From the NCBI RefSeq assembly GCF_003286595.3, contig NZ_CP132985.1:248001-312000 (forward strand): a stretch of DNA of 64,000 nucleotides, written 5' to 3'. The notes beneath the pieces are model-generated. The model did no database searches. It was given only the letters and a program-made list of their open reading frames with translations, and had not been told where the DNA came from. This DNA is from Aerococcus mictus (GTDB lineage: Bacteria > Bacillota > Bacilli > Lactobacillales > Aerococcaceae). A program made the position numbers and the translations under genes. Below are positions 17,776 to 26,755 of the stretch, in pieces (the stretch's first letter is position 1; every line of letters starts with the position of its first letter).

Positions 17776-18219
17776 ATGGAATTAAAAGAATCGATGATTC
17801 GTTTGAATCAATCCTTTATTAATAAAGAAGATGCCATTCGTGCAGCGGGGCAATTGCTCGTTGATGACGGCGATGTGGAAGAAGAATATATTGATTCCAT
17901 GTTAGCCCGTGAAGAAGTGGTTTCAACCCATATGGGGAATTTTATTGCCATTCCCCATGGCACCGATGAAGGTAAAGATAAGGTAAAAGCAACTGGTATT
18001 TCGGTGATCCAAGTACCATTCGGGGTTGATTTTGCCCCCGATGAGCCAGAAGAAAAAATGGCTATGATGGTTTTTGGTATTGCGGGGATTGGTAATGAAC
18101 ACTTGGATCTTTTATCCAAGATTGCAGTTGTATGTTCAGATATGGACAGTGTTGTACGCTTAGTCAATGCAACAAGTGCCCAAGAAATTATTGCTATTTT
18201 TGAGGAGGCAGAAGTTTAA
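17776..18219 (+). CDS. mtlF: Mannitol PTS enzyme IIA
   Basis: Cytosolic phosphocarrier that passes phosphate from HPr to the IIB domain of MtlA. 147 residues with the active-site histidine in FIAIPHGTDEGKDKV. ATG 17776 is preceded by AAAGGAGTGAGG. Its stop codon overlaps the mtlD start (TAATG), so translation of the two is coupled. Confidence 0.95.
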   Translation: MELKESMIRLNQSFINKEDAIRAAGQLLVDDGDVEEEYIDSMLAREEVVSTHMGNFIAIPHGTDEGKDKVKATGISVIQVPFGVDFAPDEPEEKMAMMVFGIAGIGNEHLDLLSKIAVVCSDMDSVVRLVNATSAQEIIAIFEEAEV

Positions 18220-19364
18220 TGAAAGCTGTACATTTTGGTGCGGGGAATATCGGACGTGGTTTTATTGGTGAAGTATTAGTCGCCAATGGTTTTACCGTTG
18301 ATTTTGTGGATGTGAATGAAACGATCGTGGATGCCTTGAATGAACGAAGATCCTACCAAATTGGTTACGCGGCACCAGGAGAAGAAAAAATTGATATTTC
18401 TGGTGTGAAAGCCATTAATAATGGAAAAAATCCTGAAGCCGTGGTTCAAGCCATTCAGGAAGCAAATATCATTACCACTGCGATTGGTCCTAATATCCTT
18501 CCCTATATTGCTGAATTAATTGCCCAAGGCTTACAAGCACGTCGCCAAGCTGGGGTGAGTGAACCTATTGATGTCATCGCTTGTGAAAACATGATTGGAG
18601 GGACCGATTTCTTACACCAAGAAGTCGATAAATACCTGACCGACCAAGATCAAGACTATATTGACCGTTATGTTGGTTTTCCTAATGCAGCTGTCGACCG
18701 GATCGTCCCTGAGCAACACCATGAGGATGTCCTCTTTGTTAGTGTAGAACCCTTCAAAGAATGGGTGGTTGACCAAACCCACTCCAAGGCTAAGGACATT
18801 CGCTTAGATGGGGTTCTTTATGTGGATGACCTCGAACCTTACATTGAACGGAAATTATTCTCGGTCAATACCGGCCATGCTTCTGTGGCTTATTCTGGAG
18901 CAGCTAAGGGCTATCAAACCATTGGCCAAGCCTTAGAAGATGACACCATCTTAGAACGTTTGAAAGCAGTCCTTCAAGAAACCAGCAGCTTGTTAATTGC
19001 CAAGTGGAACTTTAAGGAAGCGGATATGGCCGCTTACCGGGAAAAAATTGTTGAACGTTTCCAAAATCCAATGATTGTTGACCAAGTCAACCGGGTAGGC
19101 CGAACACCAATCCGTAAGTTAGGTTATAATGAACGCTTTATCCGCCCAATCCGTGAATTAAAGGAACGGGGCTTAGACTATAGCAATCTGCTAGCAGTGG
19201 TTGGCCTAGCCTTTAACTTTGATAATCCCCAAGACGACCAAAGTGTAGCCTTACAAGAAAAATTACAAAAGCAAAGCTTAGAAGAAGTCATCCAAGATGT
19301 CACCGGCTTGAATGATGCGGACTTAGTTCATGAAATTAAAGCCGCAGTGGAAGCCGCTAAATAA
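18219..19364 (+). CDS. mtlD: Mannitol-1-phosphate 5-dehydrogenase
   Basis: Oxidises mannitol 1-phosphate to fructose 6-phosphate with NAD. The N-terminal Rossmann motif is HFGAGNIGRGFIGE; the central ACENMIGGTDFLHQEV and SVNTGHASVAYSGAAKGY blocks and the long-chain polyol dehydrogenase lysine region are present. 381 residues, normal. Last gene of the mtlARFD operon, followed by a terminator. Confidence 0.96.
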   Translation: MKAVHFGAGNIGRGFIGEVLVANGFTVDFVDVNETIVDALNERRSYQIGYAAPGEEKIDISGVKAINNGKNPEAVVQAIQEANIITTAIGPNILPYIAELIAQGLQARRQAGVSEPIDVIACENMIGGTDFLHQEVDKYLTDQDQDYIDRYVGFPNAAVDRIVPEQHHEDVLFVSVEPFKEWVVDQTHSKAKDIRLDGVLYVDDLEPYIERKLFSVNTGHASVAYSGAAKGYQTIGQALEDDTILERLKAVLQETSSLLIAKWNFKEADMAAYREKIVERFQNPMIVDQVNRVGRTPIRKLGYNERFIRPIRELKERGLDYSNLLAVVGLAFNFDNPQDDQSVALQEKLQKQSLEEVIQDVTGLNDADLVHEIKAAVEAAK

Positions 19365-19384
19365 TTTCTACAAAAACTTCAGTA

Positions 19385-19422
19385 AAAAAGAGGTCAGAAG
19401 AAAAATTCTGACCTCTTTTTAT
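19385..19422. terminator. Bidirectional terminator between mtlD and the thioesterase gene
   Basis: Perfect 15-bp stem AAAAAGAGGTCAGAA/TTCTGACCTCTTTTT with a 6-base loop. It ends the mannitol operon and, on the other strand, the ccpA-thioesterase unit. Confidence 0.85.
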
Positions 19423-19455
19423 CTGAACAATTTTAAAAGATTAAGCTACTCTTGC

Positions 19456-19980
19456 TTAATGAAAATGATGTTTCATTTTTTCTTGGATGATTTGATCTTC
19501 TTTTCTTTGTTCTTGGCGGATCTTGCGACGGGAGTCATAACCAGAACAAATGTAACGTTCTTCATCGGTTTCCGGTTGAATTTTGGGCATGGTGAAATCT
19601 TCATCTTCTTTTGGAGTAGCGACAAAGGTTAAGAAAGAGGTTGCTCCAATGAATTTACGGTTTTCCTGATAATTTTCACCAATCACTTTGACAAAGACTT
19701 CCAAGCTGCGATGACCAGTCCCAGTGACATAACACTCAATGCGGACAATTTCTCCTAATTTAAAGGGACTAATGAAGTTCATATTGTCCAAGGAGGCTGT
19801 TACCCCAGAACAGCGGGTGGCCTTATGAGCAGCGAGACTAGCCACATTGTCGATTAAATAGAGTAACTCCCCACCATAGAGGTTCCCAGCTGGGTTAGTA
19901 TGGGCAGGTAAAATTAGCATTTCATGGACAACTAGTGTGTCTTTACAATTAAGGACTAAATCCTTTGTTTCGTTTTCCAT
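19456..19980 (-). CDS. Acyl-CoA thioesterase, hotdog fold
   Basis: Hydrolyses acyl-CoA thioesters; substrate range unknown. The sequence has the hotdog-family segment PAHTNPAGNLYGGELLYLIDN with the catalytic Asn/Asp region, and GRSLEVFVKV-like beta strands (GHRSLEVFVKV). 174 residues, with a charged C-terminal tail (about 140-174) that is lysine-, glutamine- and histidine-rich. It lies 33 bases downstream of ccpA on the same strand and probably shares its transcript. Confidence 0.85.
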   Translation of the reverse strand: MENETKDLVLNCKDTLVVHEMLILPAHTNPAGNLYGGELLYLIDNVASLAAHKATRCSGVTASLDNMNFISPFKLGEIVRIECYVTGTGHRSLEVFVKVIGENYQENRKFIGATSFLTFVATPKEDEDFTMPKIQPETDEERYICSGYDSRRKIRQEQRKEDQIIQEKMKHHFH

Positions 19981-20013
19981 AGTGACATCCTACTTTCTAA
20001 TTAAGCCGCTTGA

Positions 20014-21009
20014 TTAACTGGTGGTTCCTCCCTTTATGATTTGGTAAGGAAGCTTCAGGTCAGTGTCAAGCGTTTCATTTTCCATTAACTTGGTCAAGGC
20101 CCGCATGGCAACAGCACCAATATCATAGATTGGTGGGGCGATTGAGGAGAGTTCTGGACGTGACATGTTGACAATTGAAGAATTATCTGAAGCCATGATT
20201 TCGACCTCTTCAGGGACCTTAACGCCATTATCTAATAAGGCATTGAGTAAGCCAATGGCGATGGTATCATCGGTAGCAATAGCAGCATCAGCTTCTATTT
20301 CAGAGAAAGTCTCGTAAAGGGCATAGCCTGAGTCATAAGAAGGTGACTTCGCCGCAATTAATAAGTCTTCATTGACGGCATGTCCTGCTTCTGTTAAGGC
20401 CTTTTCATAACCTTGTAATTGCCGGCTTTGGCTCACCTTGAAGCCTTGGTCACTACCAACGAGGGCGATTCGTTTCTTACCCTTAGCTAAGAAATCTTTA
20501 GTGACTTGGTAGTAGGCATCTTCCACGTCTATATTAATCGTAGGCATGGTTGCTTCAGGATCGATTAAATCAGTGAAGACGCAAGGACGACCAGCGGCGG
20601 AAATTTTTTGCCGGGCTTCTTGAGAAATGCTATTCCCGATAAAGATAATGCCGTCGACTTGCTTCATAATTAAACTTTCCACCCCAGCAGCGTCATGTTC
20701 AGGGTCGGCGTTAGCTAAAATAATATTGTATTCGTACATATTAGCAATATCATCGATCCCCAAAGCCAGCGAACTGTAATAAGGGTTAGTAATGTCTGGT
20801 AAGTGTACCCCGATATAGCGGGTCCGCTTGCTGGCTAAACCGCGGGCAATGACGTTAGGATGGTAATTTAATTCTTTAATCACTTTCATGACTTTTTCTC
20901 TAGTCTTAGGGCGCACATTAGGATTTCCGTTAACGACACGTGAAACTGTGGCCATGGATACCCCTGCTTGGTGGGCGACATCATAGATTGTCACGTTTTG
21001 TTTCTCCAT
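20014..21009 (-). CDS. ccpA: Catabolite control protein A
   Basis: LacI/GalR-family global regulator that, with HPr-Ser-P, binds cre sites to repress or activate carbon genes. The N-terminal HTH TIYDVAHQAGVSMATVSRVVNG and hinge YHPNVIARGLASKRT are followed by a periplasmic-binding-like effector domain. 331 residues, normal. Several cre-like sites lie in this window, including one over its own promoter. Confidence 0.93.
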   Translation of the reverse strand: MEKQNVTIYDVAHQAGVSMATVSRVVNGNPNVRPKTREKVMKVIKELNYHPNVIARGLASKRTRYIGVHLPDITNPYYSSLALGIDDIANMYEYNIILANADPEHDAAGVESLIMKQVDGIIFIGNSISQEARQKISAAGRPCVFTDLIDPEATMPTINIDVEDAYYQVTKDFLAKGKKRIALVGSDQGFKVSQSRQLQGYEKALTEAGHAVNEDLLIAAKSPSYDSGYALYETFSEIEADAAIATDDTIAIGLLNALLDNGVKVPEEVEIMASDNSSIVNMSRPELSSIAPPIYDIGAVAMRALTKLMENETLDTDLKLPYQIIKGGTTS

Positions 21010-21041
21010 AATAAAACTCCTTCGAAAAAATTTACTGACTT

Positions 21042-21079
21042 AATATAGCAAAGGTGTTTTTCTTTTGCAACCGTTTACT
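21042..21079 (-). promoter_or_regulatory. ccpA promoter with cre-like operator
   Basis: Minus strand: TTGCAA (21065-21070) and TATATT (21042-21047) with a 17-base spacer. A cre-like sequence at 21066-21079 (TGCAACCGTTTACT on the plus strand) overlaps the -35, which suggests autoregulation. Confidence 0.6.
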
Positions 21080-21318
21080 CATTTATTATATCACGTTTTC
21101 ATTAACTTTCATAAAAAATAAAATCTTTCCTTAAAAGTTATCGTCGCTTATTACGCTGAAAAGCGCTTAAGCCTGCTTGCTGGCTAAGAAAACACCTGTC
21201 TCTTTCATTATATATAAAATATTAATTTAAAAAGTTTATCATAAAATGATAAATAGAAAAAGTTTTTGTAACAAAAACATTCTTGACAGTATTTCTCTAA
21301 GCGTTGAGCTTTTTCCTA

Positions 21319-21347
21319 TTGACAAAAGGCCCTAAGTCGGCCACAAT
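21319..21347 (+). promoter_or_regulatory. Promoter of the proS T-box leader
   Basis: TTGACA (21319-21324), a 17-base spacer and CACAAT (21342-21347); the -10 matches the consensus at four of six positions. Transcription would start just before stem I. Confidence 0.6.
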
Positions 21348-21349
21348 GA

Positions 21350-21576
21350 AAGATAGTTTAGACTAGTAAATTGTTGAAGGGTTAAGAGAGAGTTTGGCTG
21401 CTGAAAAAACTACCCCGCTCACAATTGAACCTACTAAAATACTAAGTAAAACTTAGCAAGTGCAAGCATTTGCAGGGGAGACACCCTTATCGTCCAATGA
21501 GATAAGCAAAAGCTTAATAAAGGTGGTACCGCGAGTCATATCGTCCTTTTAGGGGATGGTGGACTCGCTTTTTTAT
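21350..21576 (+). ncRNA. T-box riboswitch, specifier CCU (proline)
   Basis: T-box motif AGGTGGTACCGCG (21521-21533) and a terminator stem GCGAGTC/GACTCGC (21531-21537/21562-21568) with a T run. In stem I, TTTAG pairs with CTAAA and AATTGT pairs with ACAATT. The specifier loop reads GAA-CCT-A, placing CCU (21430-21432), a proline codon, exactly where expected. This fits the downstream gene, prolyl-tRNA synthetase: uncharged tRNA-Pro would stabilise the antiterminator and raise its expression. Confidence 0.92.
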
Positions 21577-21602
21577 CGGATAAAGTGGAAAAGGAGATTA
21601 CA

Positions 21603-23057
21603 ATGGCAAAAGAAACAACAAGTCATTTACAAGAAAATGATTTTTCTAAGTGGTATTTACAAAGTATTCAAAAGGCTGATTTATTTGCCTATGGTCCTGT
21701 TCGTGGAACCATGGTCTTTAAACCTAATGGCTATGCCTTATGGGAAAAAATTAAGACCGAATTTGATAAGAAATTTAAAGCATCAGGAGTAAAGAATTGC
21801 TACTTCCCCATGTTAATTCCCGAGTCCTTCTTCAAGAAAGAAGCTGACCATGTTGAGGGCTTTGCCCCTGAATTACCCTGGGTAACTCGGGCGGGTGACG
21901 AAGAATTAGAGGAACCAGTTGCCCTTCGTCCTACCTCAGAAACCCTCTTTGGTAATGCCATGTCTGACTGGATTAACTCTTACCGTGATTTACCTATGGA
22001 ACTTAACCAATGGGCCAATGTTTTCCGTTGGGAGAAACGGACTCTACCATTTTTAAGAACCTCTGAATTTCTCTGGCAAGAAGGCCACTGTGCTTACGCT
22101 ACTGAAGAAGAAGCCCGGAAACGGACCATGCACTTCCTAAAGGTATATCAAGAAACCGTCGAAGACTTATTAGCCTTACCCGTTTATGCTGGTCAAAAAA
22201 CCCCTTCGGAAAAATTTGCTGGCGGGGTGGATACCTATTCGATCGAGGCCATGGTGAAAGACACCAAATCTGTTCAAGCAGGGACCTCACACTACTTAGG
22301 GACCAATTTTGCAGAAGCCTTTGATATTAAGTATCTTAATACCGAAAACCAACACGTTTATGCCCATACCAGTTCTTGGGGCGCCTCGACCCGCTTGATC
22401 GGGACCATGATTATGGTCCATGGTGACGAAAAGGGAGTTGTCTTCCCACCAAAAATGGCACCCATTCAAATTGCTTTGATTCCAGTTGGCAATGTGAAGA
22501 AGAACCCTGAAGTCCTTACTCGCCTAGAAGCCATTGAAAAGGACCTACAAGCAGCCGGCTATTCAACTTATTTAGATGATTCTAATAATTCGGCTGGTTA
22601 CAAGTACAATGAAGCTGAAGTGAAAGGGGTCCCCCTACGGATTGAATTTGGTCCACGGGATATGGAAAATGGCCAATGCATGATTAAGATGCGTGACTTA
22701 GAGGACAAAGAAGCGGTTAACTTAGATGACTTACTCGACAAGGTTGCCAGTGAAATGGAAACCATGCAAAAACGTCTCTATGACAAGGCAGATCAATTCC
22801 GTCATGACCATGAACATTTCGACATCGACACCCTGGACCAATTAAAGGCACATATCAAGTCTTGTGAAGAAAAGGGAGAATACCCAGGCTGGGTCCTTGC
22901 TGGCTGGGATGGCACGGAAGAAACAGAAGCCAAGGTCAAAGAAGAAACCGGCTTTACTACCCGGAATATTCCATTTGAGCCAGCAGTAGAAAAAACCGTC
23001 GACCTGGTTAGCGGAAAACCCGCAAAACACACCGTTTGGTTTGCCCGCGCATACTAA
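21603..23057 (+). CDS. proS: Proline--tRNA ligase, archaeal/eukaryal type
   Basis: Charges tRNA-Pro. Class II synthetase core: motif 2 VFRWEKRTLPFLRTSEFLWQEGHCA, motif 3 at SSWGASTRLIGTMIM, then an anticodon-binding domain and a C-terminal extension (about 400-484). It lacks the editing insertion of the longer bacterial ProRS, and the 484-residue layout and GPVRGTMVFKP start fit the archaeal-type short form (ProS type 3). ATG 21603 follows AAAGGAG; the frame extends upstream only into the T-box terminator. Confidence 0.94.
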   Translation: MAKETTSHLQENDFSKWYLQSIQKADLFAYGPVRGTMVFKPNGYALWEKIKTEFDKKFKASGVKNCYFPMLIPESFFKKEADHVEGFAPELPWVTRAGDEELEEPVALRPTSETLFGNAMSDWINSYRDLPMELNQWANVFRWEKRTLPFLRTSEFLWQEGHCAYATEEEARKRTMHFLKVYQETVEDLLALPVYAGQKTPSEKFAGGVDTYSIEAMVKDTKSVQAGTSHYLGTNFAEAFDIKYLNTENQHVYAHTSSWGASTRLIGTMIMVHGDEKGVVFPPKMAPIQIALIPVGNVKKNPEVLTRLEAIEKDLQAAGYSTYLDDSNNSAGYKYNEAEVKGVPLRIEFGPRDMENGQCMIKMRDLEDKEAVNLDDLLDKVASEMETMQKRLYDKADQFRHDHEHFDIDTLDQLKAHIKSCEEKGEYPGWVLAGWDGTEETEAKVKEETGFTTRNIPFEPAVEKTVDLVSGKPAKHTVWFARAY

Positions 23058-23100
23058 TAGGATTCCTTAATATATAATTAGTGTAATGAGCATTCGTTCT

Positions 23101-23252
23101 GCTTTTGAAATTTAGTCGTTATAGAGCCATGGCATCGGTTCGGGCCAAGGTCCCTCACCTAGCGAGCTTCAAACGGCTAGTAAGGCTAGCGCCAACTAGC
23201 CGTAATTCACATTGCTTGCTTGGTCATGGCTAACGACCTAATTTCAAAGCGC
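23101..23252. repeat. Large imperfect inverted repeat with a nested hairpin
   Basis: Arms 23101-23132 and 23222-23251 are imperfect reverse complements of each other (GAAATT..GTCGTTA..GCCATG shared). Inside, ACGGCTAGT (23173-23181) pairs perfectly with ACTAGCCGT (23195-23203). No reading frame fills it. It lies in a 498-base gap between proS and the phosphorylase gene and is richer in GC than its flanks. It could be a small palindromic mobile repeat or a structured RNA; I cannot tell which. Confidence 0.6.
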
Positions 23253-23325
23253 CACTACTGCTTAAAACTGTTTATTAAAATCTTTTAAAAAATCATAGAT
23301 AAAACATACTTATGGATTATTATCT

Positions 23326-23350
23326 AAGAGGGCAGAGGCCCTCTTTTTTA
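23326..23350 (+). terminator. Rho-independent terminator
   Basis: AAGAGGGC (23326-23333) pairs with GCCCTCTT (23338-23345) around a 4-base loop, followed by T residues. It ends transcription from proS or from the structured region. Confidence 0.8.
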
Positions 23351-23437
23351 TTAACTCAAACAAGCTTCTTCTACTAACTAAAGACCAGTCGTTTTATATT
23401 TTAAGTGGTTAACTCTTGTTTTTATCTCAGGGGAAAA

Positions 23438-23452
23438 TAGAAAACGCTTGCT
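23438..23452 (+). promoter_or_regulatory. Weak cre-like site upstream of glgP
   Basis: TAGAAAACGCTTGCT matches the cre consensus at 13 of 15 positions, about 100 bases before the phosphorylase start. Confidence 0.4.
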
Positions 23453-23555
23453 CAATGAGATGAAATCAGCTATTTTAATAGTATATTACTTAATTTTTTT
23501 AAAGTGGATACAACTTTTTAGTTGTTATTATCCAAGTACGAGAAAGGATCCACCT

Positions 23556-25838
23556 ATGAATACAATGGCAGCTATGGCAAAAAATCAATTTCATAAGTCC
23601 ATAGAAGATATTAGTGACCAGGAACTTTATTATTTATTACTCGATTTAATCAAAGATAAAAGCAAAGGTTTAGCCACTAATCACAGTAAGAAAAAACTTT
23701 ATTATATATCAGCAGAATTCTTAATGGGTAAATTACTGGTCAATAATCTCTTAAACTTAGGAATTTATGACCAAGTTGAAGAAGAATTACAGGCTCACGG
23801 CCGATCCCTAACGGAAGTGGAACAAGCAGAAAAAGAACCTTCACTCGGTAATGGAGGGTTGGGACGCTTGGCTTCTTGCTTCTTAGATTCTATTGCCAGC
23901 TTAGGCATGAACGGGGACGGAATCGGTTTAAATTACCATTTTGGTCTCTTCCGTCAGTTTTTTGATAATAACCAACAAACGGCCAAGCCTGATGATTGGT
24001 TAGGGGGGAGAACTTGGTTAAACCGCACCGAGACTACTTTTACTGTTCCCTTTAAAAATGGGCCAGTCGCTTCCACCTTATATGAGATTGATATTATCGG
24101 CTTTAAAAAAGGGAAACGTAACCGTCTCCGCTTATTTGACCTGGACACGGTGAATTCTGATTTAATCCAATGGGGGACTATCCAGTTTGATAAGAAAAAT
24201 ATTCCTGAAAACCTGACCCTTTTCCTCTATCCTGATGACTCTGACCATGCTGGGCGGATGCTAAGAATCTATCAACAATACTTTATGGTCTCTAATGCTG
24301 CCCAATTGATTATTCGTGAAGCCTTGGATCGTGGGTCCAACCTCCATGATTTAGCTGACTATGCGGTCATCCAGATTAATGATACCCACCCTACCTTCAT
24401 CATTCCTGAATTGATCCGACTTTTAACTGAAGACCACGACTTTACTTTTGAAGAGGCGGTGGCAGTTGTCCGTCAGGTGGTAGCCTTTACTAACCATACT
24501 ATTTTAAGTGAGGCCTTGGAAAAATGGCCATTGGGAGATATTGAAGCCGTTCAACCGGAAATTGCTAATATTATTTGCCGCTTAGACCGTCAGATTAAGG
24601 AAGAGTTTCCAGATAATCATGCGGTTGAGATTATCGATGGTTCCAACACGGTCCATATGGCCAGCATTGCCATCCATTTCGGCTTTTCAACTAACGGCGT
24701 AGCCCGCTTGCATTCGGATATCTTGGTGAATAGTGAGCTCAAGGCCTTTGCTGATATTTACCCAGAAAAATTCTCCAATAAGACTAATGGGATTACTTTT
24801 AGACGATGGATAATGGCTGCCAATCCGCGTTTGGCTCATTTAATTGACCAAAGCATTGGTGACCAATGGCATCAAGGGATTTCAGATCTTAACGATTTAA
24901 GCAAAGAAAAGGACAATAAGGATTTCATGGATCAACTAGCTCAAATTAAGCAGGCTAATAAAGACCGTTTAGCGGAACATTTAAAGGCAAGTAAACGGAT
25001 CGAGATTAAGCCAGATTCAATTATTGATGTTCAAATTAAACGGATCCATGAGTATAAACGTCAACAAATGTTGGCCCTTTATATTATCTACAAATATTTT
25101 GATATCAAGAACGGCAACTACCCGCAAACCCCAATCACCATTCTTTTTGGCGGCAAGGCCGCTCCAGCCTATACCATTGCCCAAGATATTATCCACTTAA
25201 TTCTTACCTTGTCGGCGCTGATTAAGGAAGATCCTGAAGTGGCCCCTTATTTACAGGTTGAGTTTGTCTCCAACTATAATGTCACCGAAGCAGAATACCT
25301 CATTCCGGCGGCTGATATTTCTGAACAAATTTCCTTAGCCTCAAAAGAGGCGAGTGGAACTGGTAATATGAAATTTATGCTCAATGGTGCCTTAACCATT
25401 TGTACCTTGGATGGGGCGAATGTGGAAATTGCTGAGCGGGTAGGGGAAGACAACATCTACACCTTTGGTAAGTCTAGTGATGAGATCATTGACCTCTATG
25501 CGAATAATGGCTATAATCCGCAAGATTACTATAATCGTCCCGCCATTAAACCCTTGGTTGACTTCATTGTGAGTGCGGAGATGATTCGCCTAGGCCACGA
25601 AAGTCAATTACGGCGTCTCTATGAAGATATCAAGAACAAGGACTACTTCATGGCGATGATTGACTTAGAAGAATATATCACGCTTAAAGATAAGATGTAC
25701 CAAGACTATGAGGACCAAGAGGCTTGGTTGGATAAGGTCTTAGTTAATATTTCAGAAGCGGGCTACTTCTCCAGTGACCGTACGATTTTGGAATATAATG
25801 AGGATATTTGGCACTTAGAAGTGGCTGATTCTGAATAA
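23556..25838 (+). CDS. glgP: Glycogen/maltodextrin phosphorylase
   Basis: Glycosyltransferase family 35: releases glucose 1-phosphate from alpha-1,4-glucans using pyridoxal phosphate. Family blocks are EPSLGNGGLGRLASCFLDS, QINDTHPT, IDVQIKRIHEYKRQ and EASGTGNMKFMLNGALTICTLDGANVEI, the last with the PLP lysine. The start is ATG 23556 with AAAGGA upstream; an open frame to 23448 has no binding site. 760 residues, slightly short of the usual 800 and suited to a maltodextrin-type enzyme. No other glycogen genes are adjacent, so a maltodextrin role (malP) is as likely as glycogen breakdown. Confidence 0.92.
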   Translation: MNTMAAMAKNQFHKSIEDISDQELYYLLLDLIKDKSKGLATNHSKKKLYYISAEFLMGKLLVNNLLNLGIYDQVEEELQAHGRSLTEVEQAEKEPSLGNGGLGRLASCFLDSIASLGMNGDGIGLNYHFGLFRQFFDNNQQTAKPDDWLGGRTWLNRTETTFTVPFKNGPVASTLYEIDIIGFKKGKRNRLRLFDLDTVNSDLIQWGTIQFDKKNIPENLTLFLYPDDSDHAGRMLRIYQQYFMVSNAAQLIIREALDRGSNLHDLADYAVIQINDTHPTFIIPELIRLLTEDHDFTFEEAVAVVRQVVAFTNHTILSEALEKWPLGDIEAVQPEIANIICRLDRQIKEEFPDNHAVEIIDGSNTVHMASIAIHFGFSTNGVARLHSDILVNSELKAFADIYPEKFSNKTNGITFRRWIMAANPRLAHLIDQSIGDQWHQGISDLNDLSKEKDNKDFMDQLAQIKQANKDRLAEHLKASKRIEIKPDSIIDVQIKRIHEYKRQQMLALYIIYKYFDIKNGNYPQTPITILFGGKAAPAYTIAQDIIHLILTLSALIKEDPEVAPYLQVEFVSNYNVTEAEYLIPAADISEQISLASKEASGTGNMKFMLNGALTICTLDGANVEIAERVGEDNIYTFGKSSDEIIDLYANNGYNPQDYYNRPAIKPLVDFIVSAEMIRLGHESQLRRLYEDIKNKDYFMAMIDLEEYITLKDKMYQDYEDQEAWLDKVLVNISEAGYFSSDRTILEYNEDIWHLEVADSE

Positions 25839-25861
25839 GCAGTTAGTGACATGATTGAAAC

Positions 25862-25950
25862 AAAAAATGCAGCAAGCCTAAGGACTTTGCTTGAGAAGTA
25901 GGAGCGATTAGAACTTCTCAGTGATCCTTCTGTGCTTGCTGCACTTTTTA
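25862..25950 (+). terminator. Long-stem terminator after glgP
   Basis: TGCAGCAAGC (25868-25877) pairs with GCTTGCTGCA (25934-25943), with further inner pairing (GAGAAGT/ACTTCTC), A run before and T run after, so it may act on both strands. Confidence 0.8.
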
Positions 25951-25985
25951 TTTATTATGTTGTTGAAGATGGAAGCGACAAGTCT

Positions 25986-26738
25986 TTAGTCGGTGCATTC
26001 GTTTTCGTATTCTAAGGCAGAGCTCTTACCTTTAGACCAGATAATTAAACCAGCAATCCCTTGAGCTAACATGCCTAGGTAGGAGAAACCAACGATCAGG
26101 TTACCTGCTTGTAACCAAAGAATTACTGAAAGGACATCGTTAATTAACCAGAGATAGTAACCGTCCTTGTGACCAGTCACTTGGCGTTGTTGGGCAGTAA
26201 AGGAAATCCCATTAGTGATGGCGTCTAAGACAATTTGTTGGCCACCTAATACATAGGAGAAAGCCCCCAAACCAATGGTCCAGAAGAAGACCGCTTGGCA
26301 AATTATTTTTAAATTAAAGTATTGGTCCACATGGAGGTCACCATTTTCGTCACGACGTTTAGCCCAACTGAAGTGGCCAACAAATTCGGTGATGAGATAG
26401 TAAATAGATGAAAACATATCTCCGTAAATTCCTAGGATAGCGGCAGCGGCAATCCCGAAGATGTTTTGAATCCCGTTGACAATAAAAGTAGGTTGCCATT
26501 GAATGGCTAAGGTCCAAGTGCCTAAAAATCCAAAGATACTCATCCCTAGAGACATAAGGATGTTAAGGTCAAATTCTTGGCTGGTTAAACTGGTAATAAT
26601 TCCATATAAATTAAATCCCAAGGAGACGATAAAACCAAAAGCGATGATAGCTAATTCTACCTTGTTGAGTGGTTTTAAGGCGCGGTGAATACATTCTTTT
26701 AAGGACAGGGTCTTAGTGGCTTTGTTTTGTTCTTGCAT
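25986..26738 (-). CDS. PnuC-family nucleoside transporter, possible deoxynucleoside type
   Basis: Membrane protein of 250 residues with about seven hydrophobic segments and the PnuC family features WTLAIQWQPTFIVNGIQN and WLINDVLSVILWLQAG. Classical PnuC takes up nicotinamide riboside by facilitated diffusion, with trapping by phosphorylation. Here the partner is a deoxynucleoside kinase 17 bases upstream in the same operon, not an NR kinase, and two NrdR-box-like sites lie upstream. That context suggests the variant called PnuN in comparative genomics, proposed to carry deoxyribonucleosides. A plain nicotinamide riboside carrier remains possible. Confidence 0.8.
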   Translation of the reverse strand: MQEQNKATKTLSLKECIHRALKPLNKVELAIIAFGFIVSLGFNLYGIITSLTSQEFDLNILMSLGMSIFGFLGTWTLAIQWQPTFIVNGIQNIFGIAAAAILGIYGDMFSSIYYLITEFVGHFSWAKRRDENGDLHVDQYFNLKIICQAVFFWTIGLGAFSYVLGGQQIVLDAITNGISFTAQQRQVTGHKDGYYLWLINDVLSVILWLQAGNLIVGFSYLGMLAQGIAGLIIWSKGKSSALEYENECTD

Positions 26739-26755
26739 ATATTTTCCTCGTTTTT

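Noticed and set aside
23448..23555. N-terminal extension of the phosphorylase
   Set aside because: It lacks similarity to the family, has no binding site and overlaps the cre-like region; ATG 23556 has a good site.
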